The notes: generated by a model from the sequence alone, not told the origin. A stretch of 64,000 bases of DNA from Ovis canadensis (GCF_042477335.2 NC_091262.1:73456001-73520000), one strand, 5' to 3'. Positions 51,388 to 63,906 are shown, counted from the first letter of the stretch. A program made the numbers and translations.

Positions 51388-52599
51388 CCTTAAGGTTCAG
51401 AGCTTAAGGCGTGAGCCTTACACATACCTCCTCTTTTTTCCCTTTTTGGGACTAGAATCAGGTGGGGCATACAGTGGTGGGGGACCAGATCTGTCGTTTT
51501 TCAGTGAGATGATAGAAGCTGCACGTTGACGGTGACACAGCTTCAAGATGGAAAAAACCTGGAATCTCAATATACAGTATACTGGAGCCAGCATTAAGAG
51601 CCTAAACATAACCTTCTGTACTGTTTGAATCACTGACATTTTGGGTTTTGTTCTGGTAGAAGAATCAGCATCCCAGTACAAAAAATCTGTGAAGTCTGCA
51701 GAAAATCTGAGCAATACTGGGCAATGAATCCAAATTATTTGGGCTGAAACCTGCCGTCTTTGATGAATCTCACGATGGAGATGGGGTATGTGGGTGGCTT
51801 TACTTGAGCTACTTCTGGGTGGCCAGCTGACTGGCCTTTGTTCACTGCAGAGTCCACCGTGTCTAAGCATCTGTCAAGGATTCATTCTCCTCCTCCCTTT
51901 GGCTGGTCATCTGACCAATTTCAAGGATGATACACATTACACTCAATCCAAAAGAAGGGTTTTTTTTAAGAGTTAATTTTTAAAATTGTTCCATTCATCC
52001 ATCCATCCATTTATTTATTCCCTCTTCAACAAAGGTCTTTGGAGCAGTGGCCATATTCTAATGTTCTCCTAAAGACTGGGGACACAATGGCAATAAGTGC
52101 TAGGGTCTCACCTTGGGAAGCTCTCCGTCCAGTGTGAGGGCAGGAGATGAAGGCAGACTAAATTAAATTCCCTAATGCTTTGCAGTTGCTTTATGGGACA
52201 ACACTGAATAGACTAAGATAGGAAAACTCTGCTTGAAGGTTTAATGACCTTACACACAGTAAAACCAATGAGCTCTGTGATTCTATGGGTCGTATTTTGT
52301 TCTATATGCGGAAACCCAATCATGTAACTTTCCTACAGGATAGCTATGAAAATTAGTATCTGAAAAAATCAACAAGAGATGACGTAGTATTTGAGATAAA
52401 TAAGAATAGTAATAATAGTGGCAATAATAACAGATTTCATGCATAGAACACCTTTTATGTGTCATTTACTGTGCCAACAGGGGGATCTTCCTCAGATGCC
52501 TGGCTACTCCGCTGAATGTCCTGTCCTGTTTAAGTTGTCACTCAAGTCCAGTCAGTGGCCCAGTGAATTTGAACTCCCTCTGAGATTCTGTTTTGTCCT

Positions 52600-53135
52600 T
52601 ATACGTCCCCGCCCTGGTTCTGATCCTCTGTTTCTCTTCTGAACTCGTTCCAGTAGCTTCCTAACCAGCATCTCTGACCTCCAGTCTTAACTGGCTACAA
52701 TCCACCCTCTGCTTTGCTTCCAGATGGCTGTTCCCTCGTCTCTGCCTTGTTCGACGCTCTCAATGCTCCCCAGTGTTTCCACACTTTTCAGCCTGGAGTT
52801 CAAGGTCCCGGAGAAGCTGGTCCCTACTTAAGTTCTCAGTCCTTCTTGCCCCACCGTCTTACTGAGTTTCAGCCAAGAAGCCTACCCTGTTCCCTGCTTC
52901 AATGCACGATGAAATTTCACACCTTTGTGCAGTAGTCCATGCTGTTCCTCTTGCCCGAAATGCCCTTCCTCTCTTCCTGTACCCTTTGAAAGCCTCCTGC
53001 TCTTCAGTGTCTGTCTCAACTGTCTCCTTCTTTGTGAGGCCACCCCATTCTGAGACCTGAAGCCAACTCTGCTCAACCCCTATCCTTGAAACAGAATGAA
53101 GATCTTCCTTCTCCCTCCTTTTAAGGCACATCAAA
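52600..53135 (+). mobile_element. L2-like LINE 3' region
   Basis: Follows the L2 3' order: CTGTTCCTCTTGCCCGAAATG and CTGCTCTTCAGTGTCTGTCTC then a GTGAGGCCACC block. Diverged but long. Confidence 0.5.
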
Positions 53136-53147
53136 TATACTTTTATC

Positions 53148-53325
53148 CTAGCGACTGAGCGACTTCACTTTCACTTTTCACTTTCATGCATTAGAGAAGG
53201 AAATGGCAACCCACTCCAGTGTTCTTGCCTGGAGAATCCCAGGGACGGTGGAGCCTGGTGGGCTTCTGTCTATGGGGTCACACAGAGTCGGACACGACTG
53301 AAGTGACTTAGCAGTAGCAGCAGCG
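53148..53325 (+). mobile_element. Bov-A2 SINE, 5'-truncated
   Basis: Begins in the first unit's end (GACTGAGCGACTTCACTTTC), has the linker, a full second unit, and an AGCAGTAGCAGCAG tail. Confidence 0.9.
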
Positions 53326-54599
53326 CTTATTACAGGTTACAAGGAGTATCTTTTTACTCTACTAGACAGTGGTTGCTTGGGTGTTCTCTCAGTTCAGAAT
53401 GTGCTATCTGGTCCATGCTGGGCATAACTGCTGTGAATGAGTGACCTGACCCCACGTGCAACAATCACCTCTGACCATGTCATTTTGTTACCCTGAAATT
53501 CTGATCAGCCAGGGTTAAGTGAGAATATCATGACCTTACCTTACCCTCACCCCTGGACTGACATTTCCCTCTCATCTCTCCAACACTTTCCAAAAATCCT
53601 TTCCCCTCTCAAGGGTCATTTTGTTTCAGCCCATCCCCATGACTGTGGCTTGAGGGAAAGCAGTGTGGCTCCTTTTATATGCTCAAACCTCAGCCCGTCT
53701 TGGGTAACACAGGCTCAGTAGGTCACCAAATGTCAGCTGGGGCTGGAGGCTGCCTGAAAGCTGTCCCACTGGTCAGTGTTCCTGAAGGCTGCACCCTCCT
53801 GTTCATTGTATCACTCAGAGTCCTGCAAAATGCTCTCCGCATGACATCACTTGCAAAACTCCTAAGTTCATCATGAAAGCAACCTAAGATCCATCAAGTG
53901 CAAAACTCAGGGATAGCCAATTCAAAGTATTTACAGTAGATGGAGCTATATATTTCCACTGTGATCTACTCTGTATGTCATATATCATGTGAAATTATTA
54001 ACATTTCAGCAAAAAAAAAAAAAACATTTCAGCAGCTGTCAGTTCTTTTTGATTAAGTGAATTAAAAGCCATGGGATTCACTTTGCCCTCTTTATCCTTG
54101 CTACCTAAAAACTGGTTTAAAATGTTATTGAAGAGTTTCCCTAAAAACCGTACTACGATTAAAAGTAATCGGAACAAGTAATAGACATTATTAAACGCCA
54201 GAGATAAACCTTAATTCCTAAGCTATGGACTTGAGTAATCATGACATGTCAGCGTAGGTTCATCAGCTGTAACAAATGCACCACTGGTAAAGAAGGATTT
54301 TGATAATAGCAAAGGATACATGTAGTTGCCAGGAAGGCTGGGAAATCGCCTTTGCTAGGAGGCGACGTGCTGAGCTAAATATCTGCAACAGATACTAAGG
54401 TACTGCTAGTATCCTGCCACAATATGATGCTTTAAAATTTTTATTATGGAAATTTTCAACCATATAAAATTGTATAATGAATTTACATTATAAATCTTCA
54501 ACCATTATCAACATTAGCCATCCTTGCTTCATACTGCTCGCTTCCCCACAGCCTGCACTTCCCGCCAACCCCCCGCCCCGGGTTTAAAAAAAAAAAAAA

Positions 54600-54830
54600 T
54601 TGTGGTAAAATGCAGTCTGTGGTATCTGCCAGGGACTGGTTTTAGGACGCCCATGGATACTAAAATTCACAGATGCTCAAATCCCTTGTATAAATGGTGT
54701 AGTGCAGTGGTCCTTTGTATCCATGGATTCTGCATCTGTAGATTCAACCAACCCCAGATGGAATTCAGCCTACATTTGGTTGTCTGCAGGCACAGAAGGC
54801 CAACTGTGTACATACATAAAAGCTGGGTTA
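54600..54830 (+). mobile_element. Tigger-like DNA-transposon fragment
   Basis: Contains GGTATCTGCCAGGGACTGGT, CCATGGATTCTGCATCTGTAG and ATTCAACCAACCCCAGATGG, the Tigger/MER signature, here in reverse relative to the copy at 14055-14250. Confidence 0.55.
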
Positions 54831-54964
54831 TTTTTAGCATGACATCTTAGCCATAAATACTTCACAATGCTCTCTGATGCTGACTTTTTAAAATCTAATA
54901 GTCTGCCATTTATATACAGAACAATACTAATAGTTTGTTAATATCACCTAATTTCCAGTCCATA

Positions 54965-55212
54965 CTGAAATTTCCCCTGTGGCTCAGTGGTAAAGAATCC
55001 ACCTGAGGTGCAGAAGACAAGGAGAGGTGGGTTCTATCCCTGGGTCGGGAAGATCTCCTGGAGGAGGAAATGGCAACCCACTCCAGTAATCTTCCCCACA
55101 AAATCCCATGGACAGGTCCTACTATAGGACCCTGTAGTCTTGGCAGACTACAGTCCATGGGGTTGCAAAGAGCCAGACACAAGTGAGAAACTAAACAACA
55201 ATAACAGCAACA
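54965..55212 (+). mobile_element. Bov-tA SINE with small internal insertion
   Basis: Head TTTCCCCTGTGGCTCAGTGG, body, and tail ACTAAACAACAATAACAGC. An extra block around 55115-55145 duplicates a GTCCTACTATAGGACC palindrome not present in the usual element. Confidence 0.85.
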
Positions 55213-55879
55213 ATATCCCAAAAATACCCACAGGCTTTTTATAGTTGTTCGTTCAAATGGAGTCCAAACACCATAGACTGCATTTGGGTGTTATATCTTA
55301 TCTTATCTCCTTTATTCCGTAACATCTCTCCAATACCTGCTTTTTAAAATACCATCAATTTTTTAAAGAGACTAGGTCATTTTTCCTGAGTAGTAATATA
55401 CCACAATAGATTTTTAACTTCTGTTGAAATAGGTCCTCAGGAAACATTCTTTAAAATAAACTTCTAGAATTTTCTGGTTAAAGGGCATGAGCATCTATCT
55501 GTATGGCCTTTGCTCACTACTGACAAGCAGAAGTGTTTCTCCAGTACCTACCTAACTGCCACTGGTTAGGTACTACCCTGTCCCATTCCTCAGAGCTTGG
55601 CGAGCACCAGGGCATATTTGAAGCTGTATGCTAGTTTAGCAAGTGTGAAATAGTACCTTTATTTACATTCTGTTCATTTACTGTGCTTAAAATAGTATTA
55701 AATACTTGTAACTTACATTTCTTTGGTTGCCATTTCCACCCGGGTATTTATTTACAATTCATGCTTTCTCTTATGTGGCTTGATTGTTAAGAATGTCTAA
55801 GCCTTTAATGCTGAACCCCTCTAACCTCTCTAGGTAATTCTGTAATAACTCCCTGTTATAATCATGGCCATCTCTCATC

Positions 55880-57450
55880 TTTTTTGTAATTAAACTTTTT
55901 TAAAACTTAGTAAACTTTATTTTGTAGTGCAGGTCTTGGGTTAAGGAAATACTGAGGGACAAGTACAAAGAGTTCCCATATACCCTACTTTCTTCCACAG
56001 TTTCGCCTGTTATTGACATCTTGCTTTCATTTGTTACAGTCCAGGAGCCATAGTTTATATTAGGTTCGCTCTTTGTGTTATATAATTCAATGGGTCTTGA
56101 TAAATGGATATTGTCAGATATTCACCATTACAGTATTGTGCAGAATAATTTCACTGCCCTAAAAATCCCATATTCCCTCTATTTGTCCCTCCCACCCTTC
56201 CCCGTGAACCCTGGCAACCACTGATATTTTTACTGTCTCCGTAGTTTTGGCTTTTTCAGAATGTCAAATAGTAGTTGGAATCCTACAGTACGTGGCCTAT
56301 TTACTCTGGCAACTTTCACTTAGCAATATGCACTTAAGAATCCTCCCTATGTTTTCATGACTTGATAGCTCATTTCTTCCCTATTTGGTCATGCCTCTTG
56401 GTCTGTGGGATCTTGGAGTCTTAGTTCCTCAACTGGTGATTGAACTCAGGCTCTCAGCAGTGAAAGTGCAGAGTCCTAACTACTGGGCCACCAGGGAATT
56501 CCCACCCATGTCTACGTATTGCTGAATAGTATTTCATTGGCTAGATGTACCACAGTTCCCTCATCCATTCACCTCTTGAAGGACATCTTGGCTGCTTCCA
56601 AGTTTTGGCAATTATGAATGAGGCTGCTATAAGCATTCATGAACAGGTACTTTTTTTTTTTTTTTTTTGGTGAACAAGAGTTTTCAGCTCACTTGGGTAA
56701 GTACCAAGAAGCATGGTTTGGGGATCTTATGGTAAGACTATGTTTAATTTTGTAAGAGACTGCCACACTGTCTTTCAAAGTGGCTGCACTATTTTGCATT
56801 CCCACCAGAACAAATGAGCATTCCTGTTGCTCCACATCCTTGCCAGCATTTGGTGATGTCAGTGTTCTGGATCTCAACCACTCTAAAGGGTATATATGGT
56901 ATCTCATGTTGTTCTAATTTGCAATTCACAATGACACATGATGTTGAGCATCTTTTCATGTGCTTATTTACCGTCTACACACCTTCATTTGTGGTGTCCA
57001 TTCTGATCTTTTTTTGTTTGTTTCAGTTGTTTTTTCTTACTAAATATGAAGAGTTCTTTGTATATTTTGCATACAAACCCTTTATCAGATATGTTTTTCA
57101 AACATTCCCCCACCCCCACCCCGAGTCTATGGCTTGTCTTTTCATTCTCTTAATGTCTTTTACAGTTAAACTTCTATTTTGAGATCACTGTACATTCACA
57201 TGCAGTTGTAAGATGTCATACAGAGAGGTCCTCTGTACCCTTAACTCAGTTTCTCCCAGTGGTAACATCCTGCATACCTGTGGTGCAAGATCACAACCAG
57301 GATATTAGCATTGACATGTTAAGATACAGAAAATTTCAATCACTGCAAGGATCCCTTATGTTACTGATCCATCACCTTTTGAATGGTCTTTCTACACCTA
57401 GGGAAATTCCTGCCTTTAGAGTTCTGCCTCCCACTATAAGAATGAGAACT
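55880..57450 (-). mobile_element. Old L1 3' region, interrupted by a CHR SINE at 56385-56507
   Basis: Reversed L1M text: GCAGGTCTTGGGTTAAGGAA, CCCTCCCACCCTTCCCC, CAAGTTTTGGCAATTATGAA, CATTCCCACCAGAACAAATG, GAGCATTCCTGTTGCTCCAC. The insert is a CHR-like SINE (CAGTGAAAGTGCAGAGTCCT, CCACCAGGGAATTCCC). Confidence 0.7.
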
Positions 57451-58329
57451 TAGACTAAAGTTAGTACATGGGCACATCCATGGAACATTGATTTGGAAGT
57501 CGGCAAAGTGAGAAAACAGGCTCTTGTGTTTCTGGCTTGGTGGTGATGGGGATATCTGGCTTTGAGAGAGGCAGCCGTGGTGGGGGCTTGCAAAGGTGAG
57601 CTCTTGGTGTTGAACAGGCAGTGAGGGAGATGAGGAGAAGGGAGAGAAAGGAGAGGAGAGAAGAGGGACAAGGTGGGTCCTTGCACCTTTCCCCAGGACT
57701 TGGTGGAACAGGACCCCTGCAGGATTTTCTCATCGGATTTGGGTATTGTTTGCCAAGCTTTAGCCTCCCGAATCTGGTTCTATGAACAATTCTATGAACA
57801 AGTCCATGTCCTTTTATTTACTTATTTAGTTTACTTTGGAATAGTTTATAGCTAATTATACAAATGGAATAAACAAACAACACTGTTTCTGCCCCCTCCC
57901 CAGCATTATGAACTACTCTGTCCCTATCATCTCAATTATTTCTCCTTAATCATCCAGAATAAATCTCTCTTGCTTGGAACTAAGACTCTTGACTGATCAG
58001 TTTATTTAAGACTCAGGTTTCACTGGACTCCAAGAGACAGGTGAATTTTTGAGCGCTTGTATTTACAGGAGTTTTGCTACAAAAATGTCTGTGGAAACCA
58101 AAATAATGCAGGTGTCCATTTGAGACTGGGTACCAGATTATTTATATTAATGTTAGTGAGGCTAACCCATGACACAAGCAGCAGAGGAAAATAGCCAGGA
58201 TACAAAATATGCTGAATTTAGAATACACTTCAGCAAGAAAATCTCTCAGCCCCAGCCCTTCCTCTGAGACAACTATTAAGATGTATGCTGAGCTATAGTG
58301 GGAAGTTAGATTTTAGGGACAGAGACATC

Positions 58330-58530
58330 AGGATTAAAATTTAGATTTTGCCATCAGTTTCCTGTGTGACACCTTGGATGAGGTACTTGATACTTCTCAG
58401 CCTCCATTTGTTTCTTTGTCTATAAAATGGAAATGATAATAAGTTACCTCCCAGGTTATTATTGTGAAGGTTGAAGGAAGAAATGGACATAAAGGCTCTG
58501 ACAAACTTTCTGGTTTGTAATAGATACTTA
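58330..58530 (+). mobile_element. MIR SINE
   Basis: GTTTCCTGTGTGACACCTTGG, TCTATAAAATGGAAATGATAA and TTATTGTGAAGGTTGAAGGA in MIR order. Confidence 0.7.
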
Positions 58531-58660
58531 GGGACTTTCTTGGTGAGCCAGTGGTTAAGACTATGCCTTCCAATGCAGGGGACGTGGGTTCAATCCCTCC
58601 TAGGGGAACTAGGGTCCCACAATACTGGGGGATGAGGTCAAAAAAAATTTTTTTAATTGA
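58531..58660 (+). mobile_element. CHR-type tRNA-derived SINE
   Basis: Starts GACTTTCTTGGTGAGCCAGT, has GGTTCAATCCCTCCTAGGGG, ends in an A-rich tail. Confidence 0.75.
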
Positions 58661-58714
58661 GCAGAAGACCAAAAATTCTAAAGAAAAATCAGACATGAAC
58701 AGACAAAAGTGGTT

Positions 58715-58762
58715 TTTTTTTCTGAAAAAAAAAAAAAATATATATATATATATATATAATAG
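58715..58762. repeat. Poly-A followed by TA dinucleotide repeat
   Basis: A run of A followed by about ten TA units. Confidence 0.9.
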
Positions 58763-58849
58763 ATATTTAACTAATGGTCATTTTTATCAGCTGTTCCATT
58801 GGGAAAATAACAAGCTAAATCCACTTCCCAAGATGGTGAAGAGGAGGCT

Positions 58850-59290
58850 GGAGCAGACAGGACTGGCTGCCTCCCCAAGATTTGTTCTTCCCTTTTTAAC
58901 AGATTTTTCTTTCTCATGGGGCCGCAAAATTCCTAGCTACAGAACTACATTTCCCAACCTCCCTTGCAGCACAGGGCTTCCTGTTTCAGTGTTGGTCAAC
59001 GGTTCTTACGTGAACGTCTATGGGAACTATTTTATACTCTCTGTGTAGTTGCCTTCTGCCTTCCTAGCACAGGAATGTGAGGCTGGGGCTGCAAAGGCCA
59101 TCTCACCACCAGAAGAGACCATGCTAAGACGGCAGAACGGAAGACGGAGCAATCTGAGCCTTTGGTGGCCTCGTGGAGCCACTACACCTTGGGACCACCT
59201 GCTTCAATGTCCGGTGTGAAAAACAGACCCTGTGCGGTGAAAGCATCGACGTCAGAGTTCTGTAACGTGCCGCCGAATGTAATCCCTAAC
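58850..59290 (+). mobile_element. MaLR/MLT1-like LTR fragment
   Basis: The blocks CATTTCCCAACCTCCCTTGC, GCTGCAAAGGCCATCTCACC and CTCGTGGAGCCACTACACC resemble the MLT1 LTR order. An ancient endogenous-retrovirus-derived fragment without coding sequence; naming is from memory. Confidence 0.5.
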
Positions 59291-59359
59291 TGATGTGAAG
59301 ACCACAGCTATCGGGCCGTGGACCCGATGAATCAGCTCCTTGCAGTCATCTTGAAGAAG

Positions 59360-59545
59360 AGCTTCCCTGTAACTCAAATGGTATGCAGGAGGCCCAGGTT
59401 CAATCCCCTGGAGAAGGGAACAGCAACCCACTCCAGTATTCCTGCCCGGAGAATGCCATGGACGGAGGAACCCTGCAGGCTACAGTCCATGGGGTCACAA
59501 AGAGTCGGACGTGACCGAGCAACTAACGCTACTACTACTAACGAC
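59360..59545 (+). mobile_element. Bov-tA SINE, shortened head
   Basis: AGCTTCCCTGTAACTCAAATG, GGTTCAATCCCCTGGAGAAG, ending GAGTCGGACGTGACCGAGCAA then CTACTACTAC. About 20 bases of the middle are missing. Confidence 0.85.
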
Positions 59546-60627
59546 CTTGAAACACGAGTTACAGAATGTGCTAGGAGAGGGCAGCCTAGATTTTTATCCT
59601 GCTTATCACATAGATGGTAAAAGTGAAAGACATCATTTTTGGATAGATTTAGAAAAACTAAATATTTTCCCATAGCATCTATGCAATGGTCTGTCTCTGG
59701 TTATAGGCTTCACTGGTCCCTGGAGTGCAATGCCAGCTACCGTTTCACCTGCTGTACACAGGACATTTTGGAACTTGACCCCCTTCCCAACTGGTGTCCA
59801 GGGAATCCCTGAGTGTTTAAGAGGAGGGGAGAAACCTGATTTGGTCATGTCTGGTGCTTTGACGATGTTGGAGGACGCAGGCTTACTGAAGCCAGGCATT
59901 CACCTGGGTCCCAAGGGTGACAGTTGGGACAAAATCTCCCACATCTCTGATAACCACAGGCCCTAGAAAGTGCCTTGCCCTGGCAGGCATAATTCTTCTA
60001 GTGGCGGACAAGTCTGCTTGCCAGACCTGAATTCAGTGGAGGCTCAGAACCAGACCCATTAAGGCTTGTTGGGATGAAACTGCCACGAGTCTTTCATCAT
60101 CCATGTCTGGCAGTGGATGGGCAGCTCCAGGCAGCCCTGGTGGGGCTGGGCTGGTTCTGATGGCCACTTCAAGTGTGTGATCCAGTGGGACTGCCTCTCC
60201 TCCTGCCTCCTCATCAACTCAGATGACCTTTCTCAGTCCAGCTGTATCAGTCAAATAAGAAATACCACATGCCTTTATGAAACTTGGCGAGCTACCCTCA
60301 AAACAAAATTTAGACCACATATCTGTGAGGACCTTATACTCCTTGCAAAGAAATGGAAAATTATTAGAAAATAAACCAGTCAGCTGTGACCCAGAAGTTT
60401 AGATAAGCAGTGCCTATTAATGAAAAATTACTGTGGTTGCCTTAAGACAAAGATGATCATTTCCTTTTAGAAGGCTGGAGGTGCAATTGGGTTCAGGCAA
60501 TGCTACTCAGGGGTTCGTCTCTGGCTTCCTGTAGGTTCCTGAGCCTCAAAGAAGTAAATTCATCTTTGAGGGATGTTACAGGACAATTTTATGTCTATTA
60601 CATTTGATAATGAAAAATTAGGGGAAA

Positions 60628-60745
60628 TCCCCTGGTGGTCCAGTGGTTAAGACTCCGGGCTTTCACTGCCAACAGCCCAGGTTCAATCTCTGGTGGGGAA
60701 CTAAAGACCCCAAAAGCCACATGGCATGGCAAAAAAAAAAAAATC
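60628..60745 (+). mobile_element. CHR-type tRNA-derived SINE
   Basis: CCCCTGGTGGTCCAGTGGTTA, CCAGGTTCAATCTCTGGTGG, then GGCATGGC plus an A-run. Confidence 0.8.
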
Positions 60746-61061
60746 ATGATTTGTATTATTCATGTCATTTTTAATATCAGTTCTGAGGTACTTAACGTGC
60801 AATGTATTTTACAAAACTTGGTCTATGAGAAACTAGAAATAAATACATTTTTTTAAAAGGTCCTTCATCCAGATAGCTTGGGAAAGCCTCGAGTTTCTCC
60901 CCATAGATTCTGACTTAGGGAACTCTGTCCACACTCCTACCCAATCTCCACCTGCAAGTGCACATTCGTGCAAGGGGCGTCGTCTGGGCCCTTCCCAGAG
61001 TCTCCAGAGACTGAGCTAATACTTCGTAGTGAGTAATTTCCCATAAAACGGCGCCTAAGTG

Positions 61062-61370
61062 ATCAAACCAGTCAGTCCTAAAGGAAGTCCACCCTGAATG
61101 TTCACTGGAAGGACTGATGCTGAAGCTGAAGCTCCAATACTTTGGCCACCTGATGCAAAGAGCTGACTCACTGGAAAAGACCCTGATGCTGGGAAAGAAT
61201 AAAGGCAGGAGGAGAAGGAGGCAACAGAGGATGAGACGGGTAGATAGCATCACCCACTCAATGGACATGAGTTTGAGCAAACTCTGGGAGACGGTGAAGG
61301 ACAGAGGAGCCTGGTGTGCTGCAGTGCACGGCACCGCAGAGTCGGACACAACTTAGTGACTGCACAGCAA
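61062..61370 (+). mobile_element. BovB LINE 3' tail
   Basis: From AACCAGTCAGTCCTAAAGGA to the BovB tail at about 61370. Its right edge truncates the sequence described next. Confidence 0.88.
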
Positions 61371-61375
61371 CGTGA

Positions 61376-61530
61376 TCTTTTGGTGACACTTGGCCCAGTC
61401 TTGGTTGTCATGTTGGGCCGGATATGGGCAGTTTCTTCATTGAACAGTCTTGTACGGAAGGCCTACCCCCTGCCCCCGAATAGACAATCAATCAACAGGA
61501 ATGAGATTAAATACTACACTCAAACTTTAG
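61376..61530 (+). repeat. Copy 1 of an inverted duplication, unidentified
   Basis: Translates as LVTLGPVLVVMLGRIWAVSS and on through NSLVRKAYP. The same text reversed is at 62530-62690. It is cut off on the left by BovB and fades into a TG-rich repeat on the right. Confidence 0.8.
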
Positions 61531-61575
61531 GGGTGTGTGTGCACGTGTGCGCGCGTGCGCGTGTGTGTGTGTGGT
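61530..61575. repeat. TG/CG-rich dinucleotide repeat
   Basis: Alternating GTGTGTGCACGTGTGCGCGC type text, potentially Z-DNA-forming. Confidence 0.85.
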
Positions 61576-61929
61576 TACTACAGATGGGCCGCTATAACCC
61601 AGTAGGACCGACCTAACACAAGGATTCTGTCGGCAGAGGTGCAGCTCTCATGGAATTAATTCTGCCCCTTCGTGCCTAATCTCAGTGGTTGGGACACTGC
61701 TGCCCAGGGCCAGAGAGAGCTGTAGTATAGCAATGCTGCTCCATCTAGAACATTCGAGGCTGTCGGAACATCGCGAGGATTACAGCAGTGGCACCAAAGA
61801 GTCTGCTGATGATAAATATTGGGTAGGAGTGGGCCGAGTTCTAAAAGAAATCAATAATTGAACCTTTAGGATTCTGTTGTTTAAAAAGAGAAAGGAAGGA
61901 GGATGTTCTTCTGATAAAACGTGAACATT

Positions 61930-62100
61930 TATTTAGGGTTATTTCTTGGGTATTTTCACAGACAGTAGGTCATCTCAGGCCTCACACTGGGGTTGTTATT
62001 ATTTCTATTTCACATTTGAAGGAACTGAGGCCTGGGAGAGTTGAGACTTGCTTAGGGTCCCTGGGAGAGGTGACCCCTGATTCAGAGTGCCCAGGGAAGC
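61930..62100 (+). mobile_element. MIR SINE
   Basis: TCACATTTGAAGGAACTGAGG, GAGACTTGCTTAGGGTCCCT and GATTCAGAGTGCCC in MIR order. Confidence 0.6.
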
Positions 62101-62529
62101 TCCCCTGTTGTTTTCCTTCCCACGGTAGGATGTGAATCTCAGATGGGAATGGGTGATCTCTCTCCCCCTAGGCCTCTGTGAGCTCTGTCTGGAGCAGCCG
62201 TGGACCCTGTGCCCCAGTCCATGTTCTCTTGGGAGGGTCACTTTCAGGACCACAGAAGGCAGGCTGATATGATGGGGAAAGGCTGGTGGCCCCAGGTTCT
62301 TATTCTAATTCTGCTGGGCAGCACGTGAAGGAACTCATTGTCCCCACCTTCATTTTTTCCTGCCTCTTCTCATGGGTGGAACGTGGCGACCTCCCCATGG
62401 GATGTTTTATAATCATTCAGTGAGGCCCTAGTCCAGCACCGGGGCGATCGCTCAAGAAATGGTAGCTGGACTCCATAAGCATTGCTCGCCTCTCCAGTTC
62501 CTCCATGAGCCGTTACCGAGGATGGATTT

Positions 62530-62690
62530 GATCTCATTCCTGTCTTTATCAGTGATGCTGAGCCCCCATGAAACCCAGGAGGCCCTCTGTACAAGACTGT
62601 TTAATGAAGAAACTGCCCACATCTGGCCCAATCTGACCACCAGGAGTGAGCCAAGTGTCACCAATGCTGCTAATTGCCCATCCCGACTTA
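62530..62690 (-). repeat. Copy 2 of the inverted duplication, unidentified
   Basis: Minus-strand frame 62727-62452 reads LVTLGSLLVVRLGQMWAVSS, then NSLVQRASW and TDKDRNEIKS, close to copy 1 at the protein level. No known domain is evident. Confidence 0.8.
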
Positions 62691-62789
62691 CAGTCTCTTC
62701 CTGTTGGCAATTAACTGAGCAGAGCATTCAGCCAAAGGACCTGCTTCCTGTCTCCCTGGCACCTGCGCTCAGTGACTCAGCATGAACGA

Positions 62790-63125
62790 CGGGATGAAAG
62801 CTGATGTGCCTCGTGGTTCTTCTCGGAAGTCTTATAGGAGGGGGCAGCCCAGTTCTCCTTTCCTTCCATTCTGCCGCCGAGGACACGGATGCGTGCTCTG
62901 GGTGGACAGATGCCATCGTGGACCATGCAGATGAGTTCAGTGGTCTGGGCACCATGCGACTAAAAGAACACTTGGGGCAGCAAGAATGGCTGAAGCTGCC
63001 CAACCAACCCGGGTCGATGGCCTCTCTCTCAACAGAGACAAGACTGAAACCCTCCATCGTGTTTAAGCCATTGTTTTTTGTGGGTTTCTGTCAGAGGCAG
63101 CTGAAACCCAAGCTAAATGTTAAGG
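62790..63125 (+). mobile_element. Probable ancient LTR-type repeat
   Basis: Ends with TTTAAGCCATTGTTTTTTGTG, GGTTTCTGTCAGAGGCAGCTG, a closing block shared by several old mammalian LTR repeats. A 136-codon frame (62804-63214) crosses it and looks fortuitous. Confidence 0.35.
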
Positions 63126-63764
63126 CAGTCCTGGCAAGAAAAATATCACCCCCGTCTTTCTTTGCACGCTTAGCGGTATCACCACCTTGTCCAAATGAAA
63201 ACTCAAGCCCCTAGGTTCAAACGTGATTGCACACAGCTGGTTTCAGGCTTCGGTGGTCCAAGCGCATGGTCTCCCTTGCTATCCTGTTACCCTCCCGCCC
63301 CTCTTTTAATGTGGTTCAGATGGTTTGATGTGTTTCCACCCAGTTCCTCCATTCAAGCAGGAGCAGCCTCCACACATGTCAAGGAAAGTTTCATCTGTGT
63401 TGAAAAGATTAAACACATGAAGAAACAGGGGGAGAGGAGGGAAGGGAAGGGAAGGACAGAGGGACCAGCTTGAGGGAGCAGCCTCCTGATGCACTGGGGA
63501 CCTGGGCTCCCAAAACCTATCAGAGATTCCCAAGCCTCCAACGTGACACAGCAGCAGAGCAGCTAAGGGCTATCGGGGCTGGGCCATCCCAGGGTTGGCA
63601 CACTTGGGCAAGGAGAGGGCAAGGAGAAATGCACCCAGCATCTCAGCTTAGTGTGCTCATTCGCACTCCAAACCTCCTCCCTGCACGACTCCCCCATCTC
63701 AGCCCAGAGCGCCTCCACCCTTCCTGCTGCTCCGATAAAAACTTGGAGCCTTTCTTTTTTTACC

Positions 63765-63906
63765 AAAAAGAAAAAAATATAAATTATTTGGCTGTGCAGG
63801 GTCTTAGCTGTGGCATATGGGATCTAGTTCCCCAACCAGGGATGGAACCCAGGCCCCCTGCATTGGGAGCACAGTCTTAGCCACTGAACCACCAGGGAAG
63901 TCCCCT
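63765..63906 (-). mobile_element. CHR-type tRNA-derived SINE
   Basis: Reversed: TTGGCTGTGCAGGGTCTTAG, CCCCAACCAGGGATGGAACC and CCACTGAACCACCAGGGAAG, all in order. Confidence 0.82.

Noticed and set aside
59730..59966. 78-codon plus-strand frame with a protein-like look
   Set aside because: Good amino-acid balance, but short, single exon, and no family comes to mind. It may deserve a search but I cannot support a gene.
62804..63214. 136-codon plus-strand frame
   Set aside because: It runs through a probable LTR-type repeat ending and then unique DNA. No domain.
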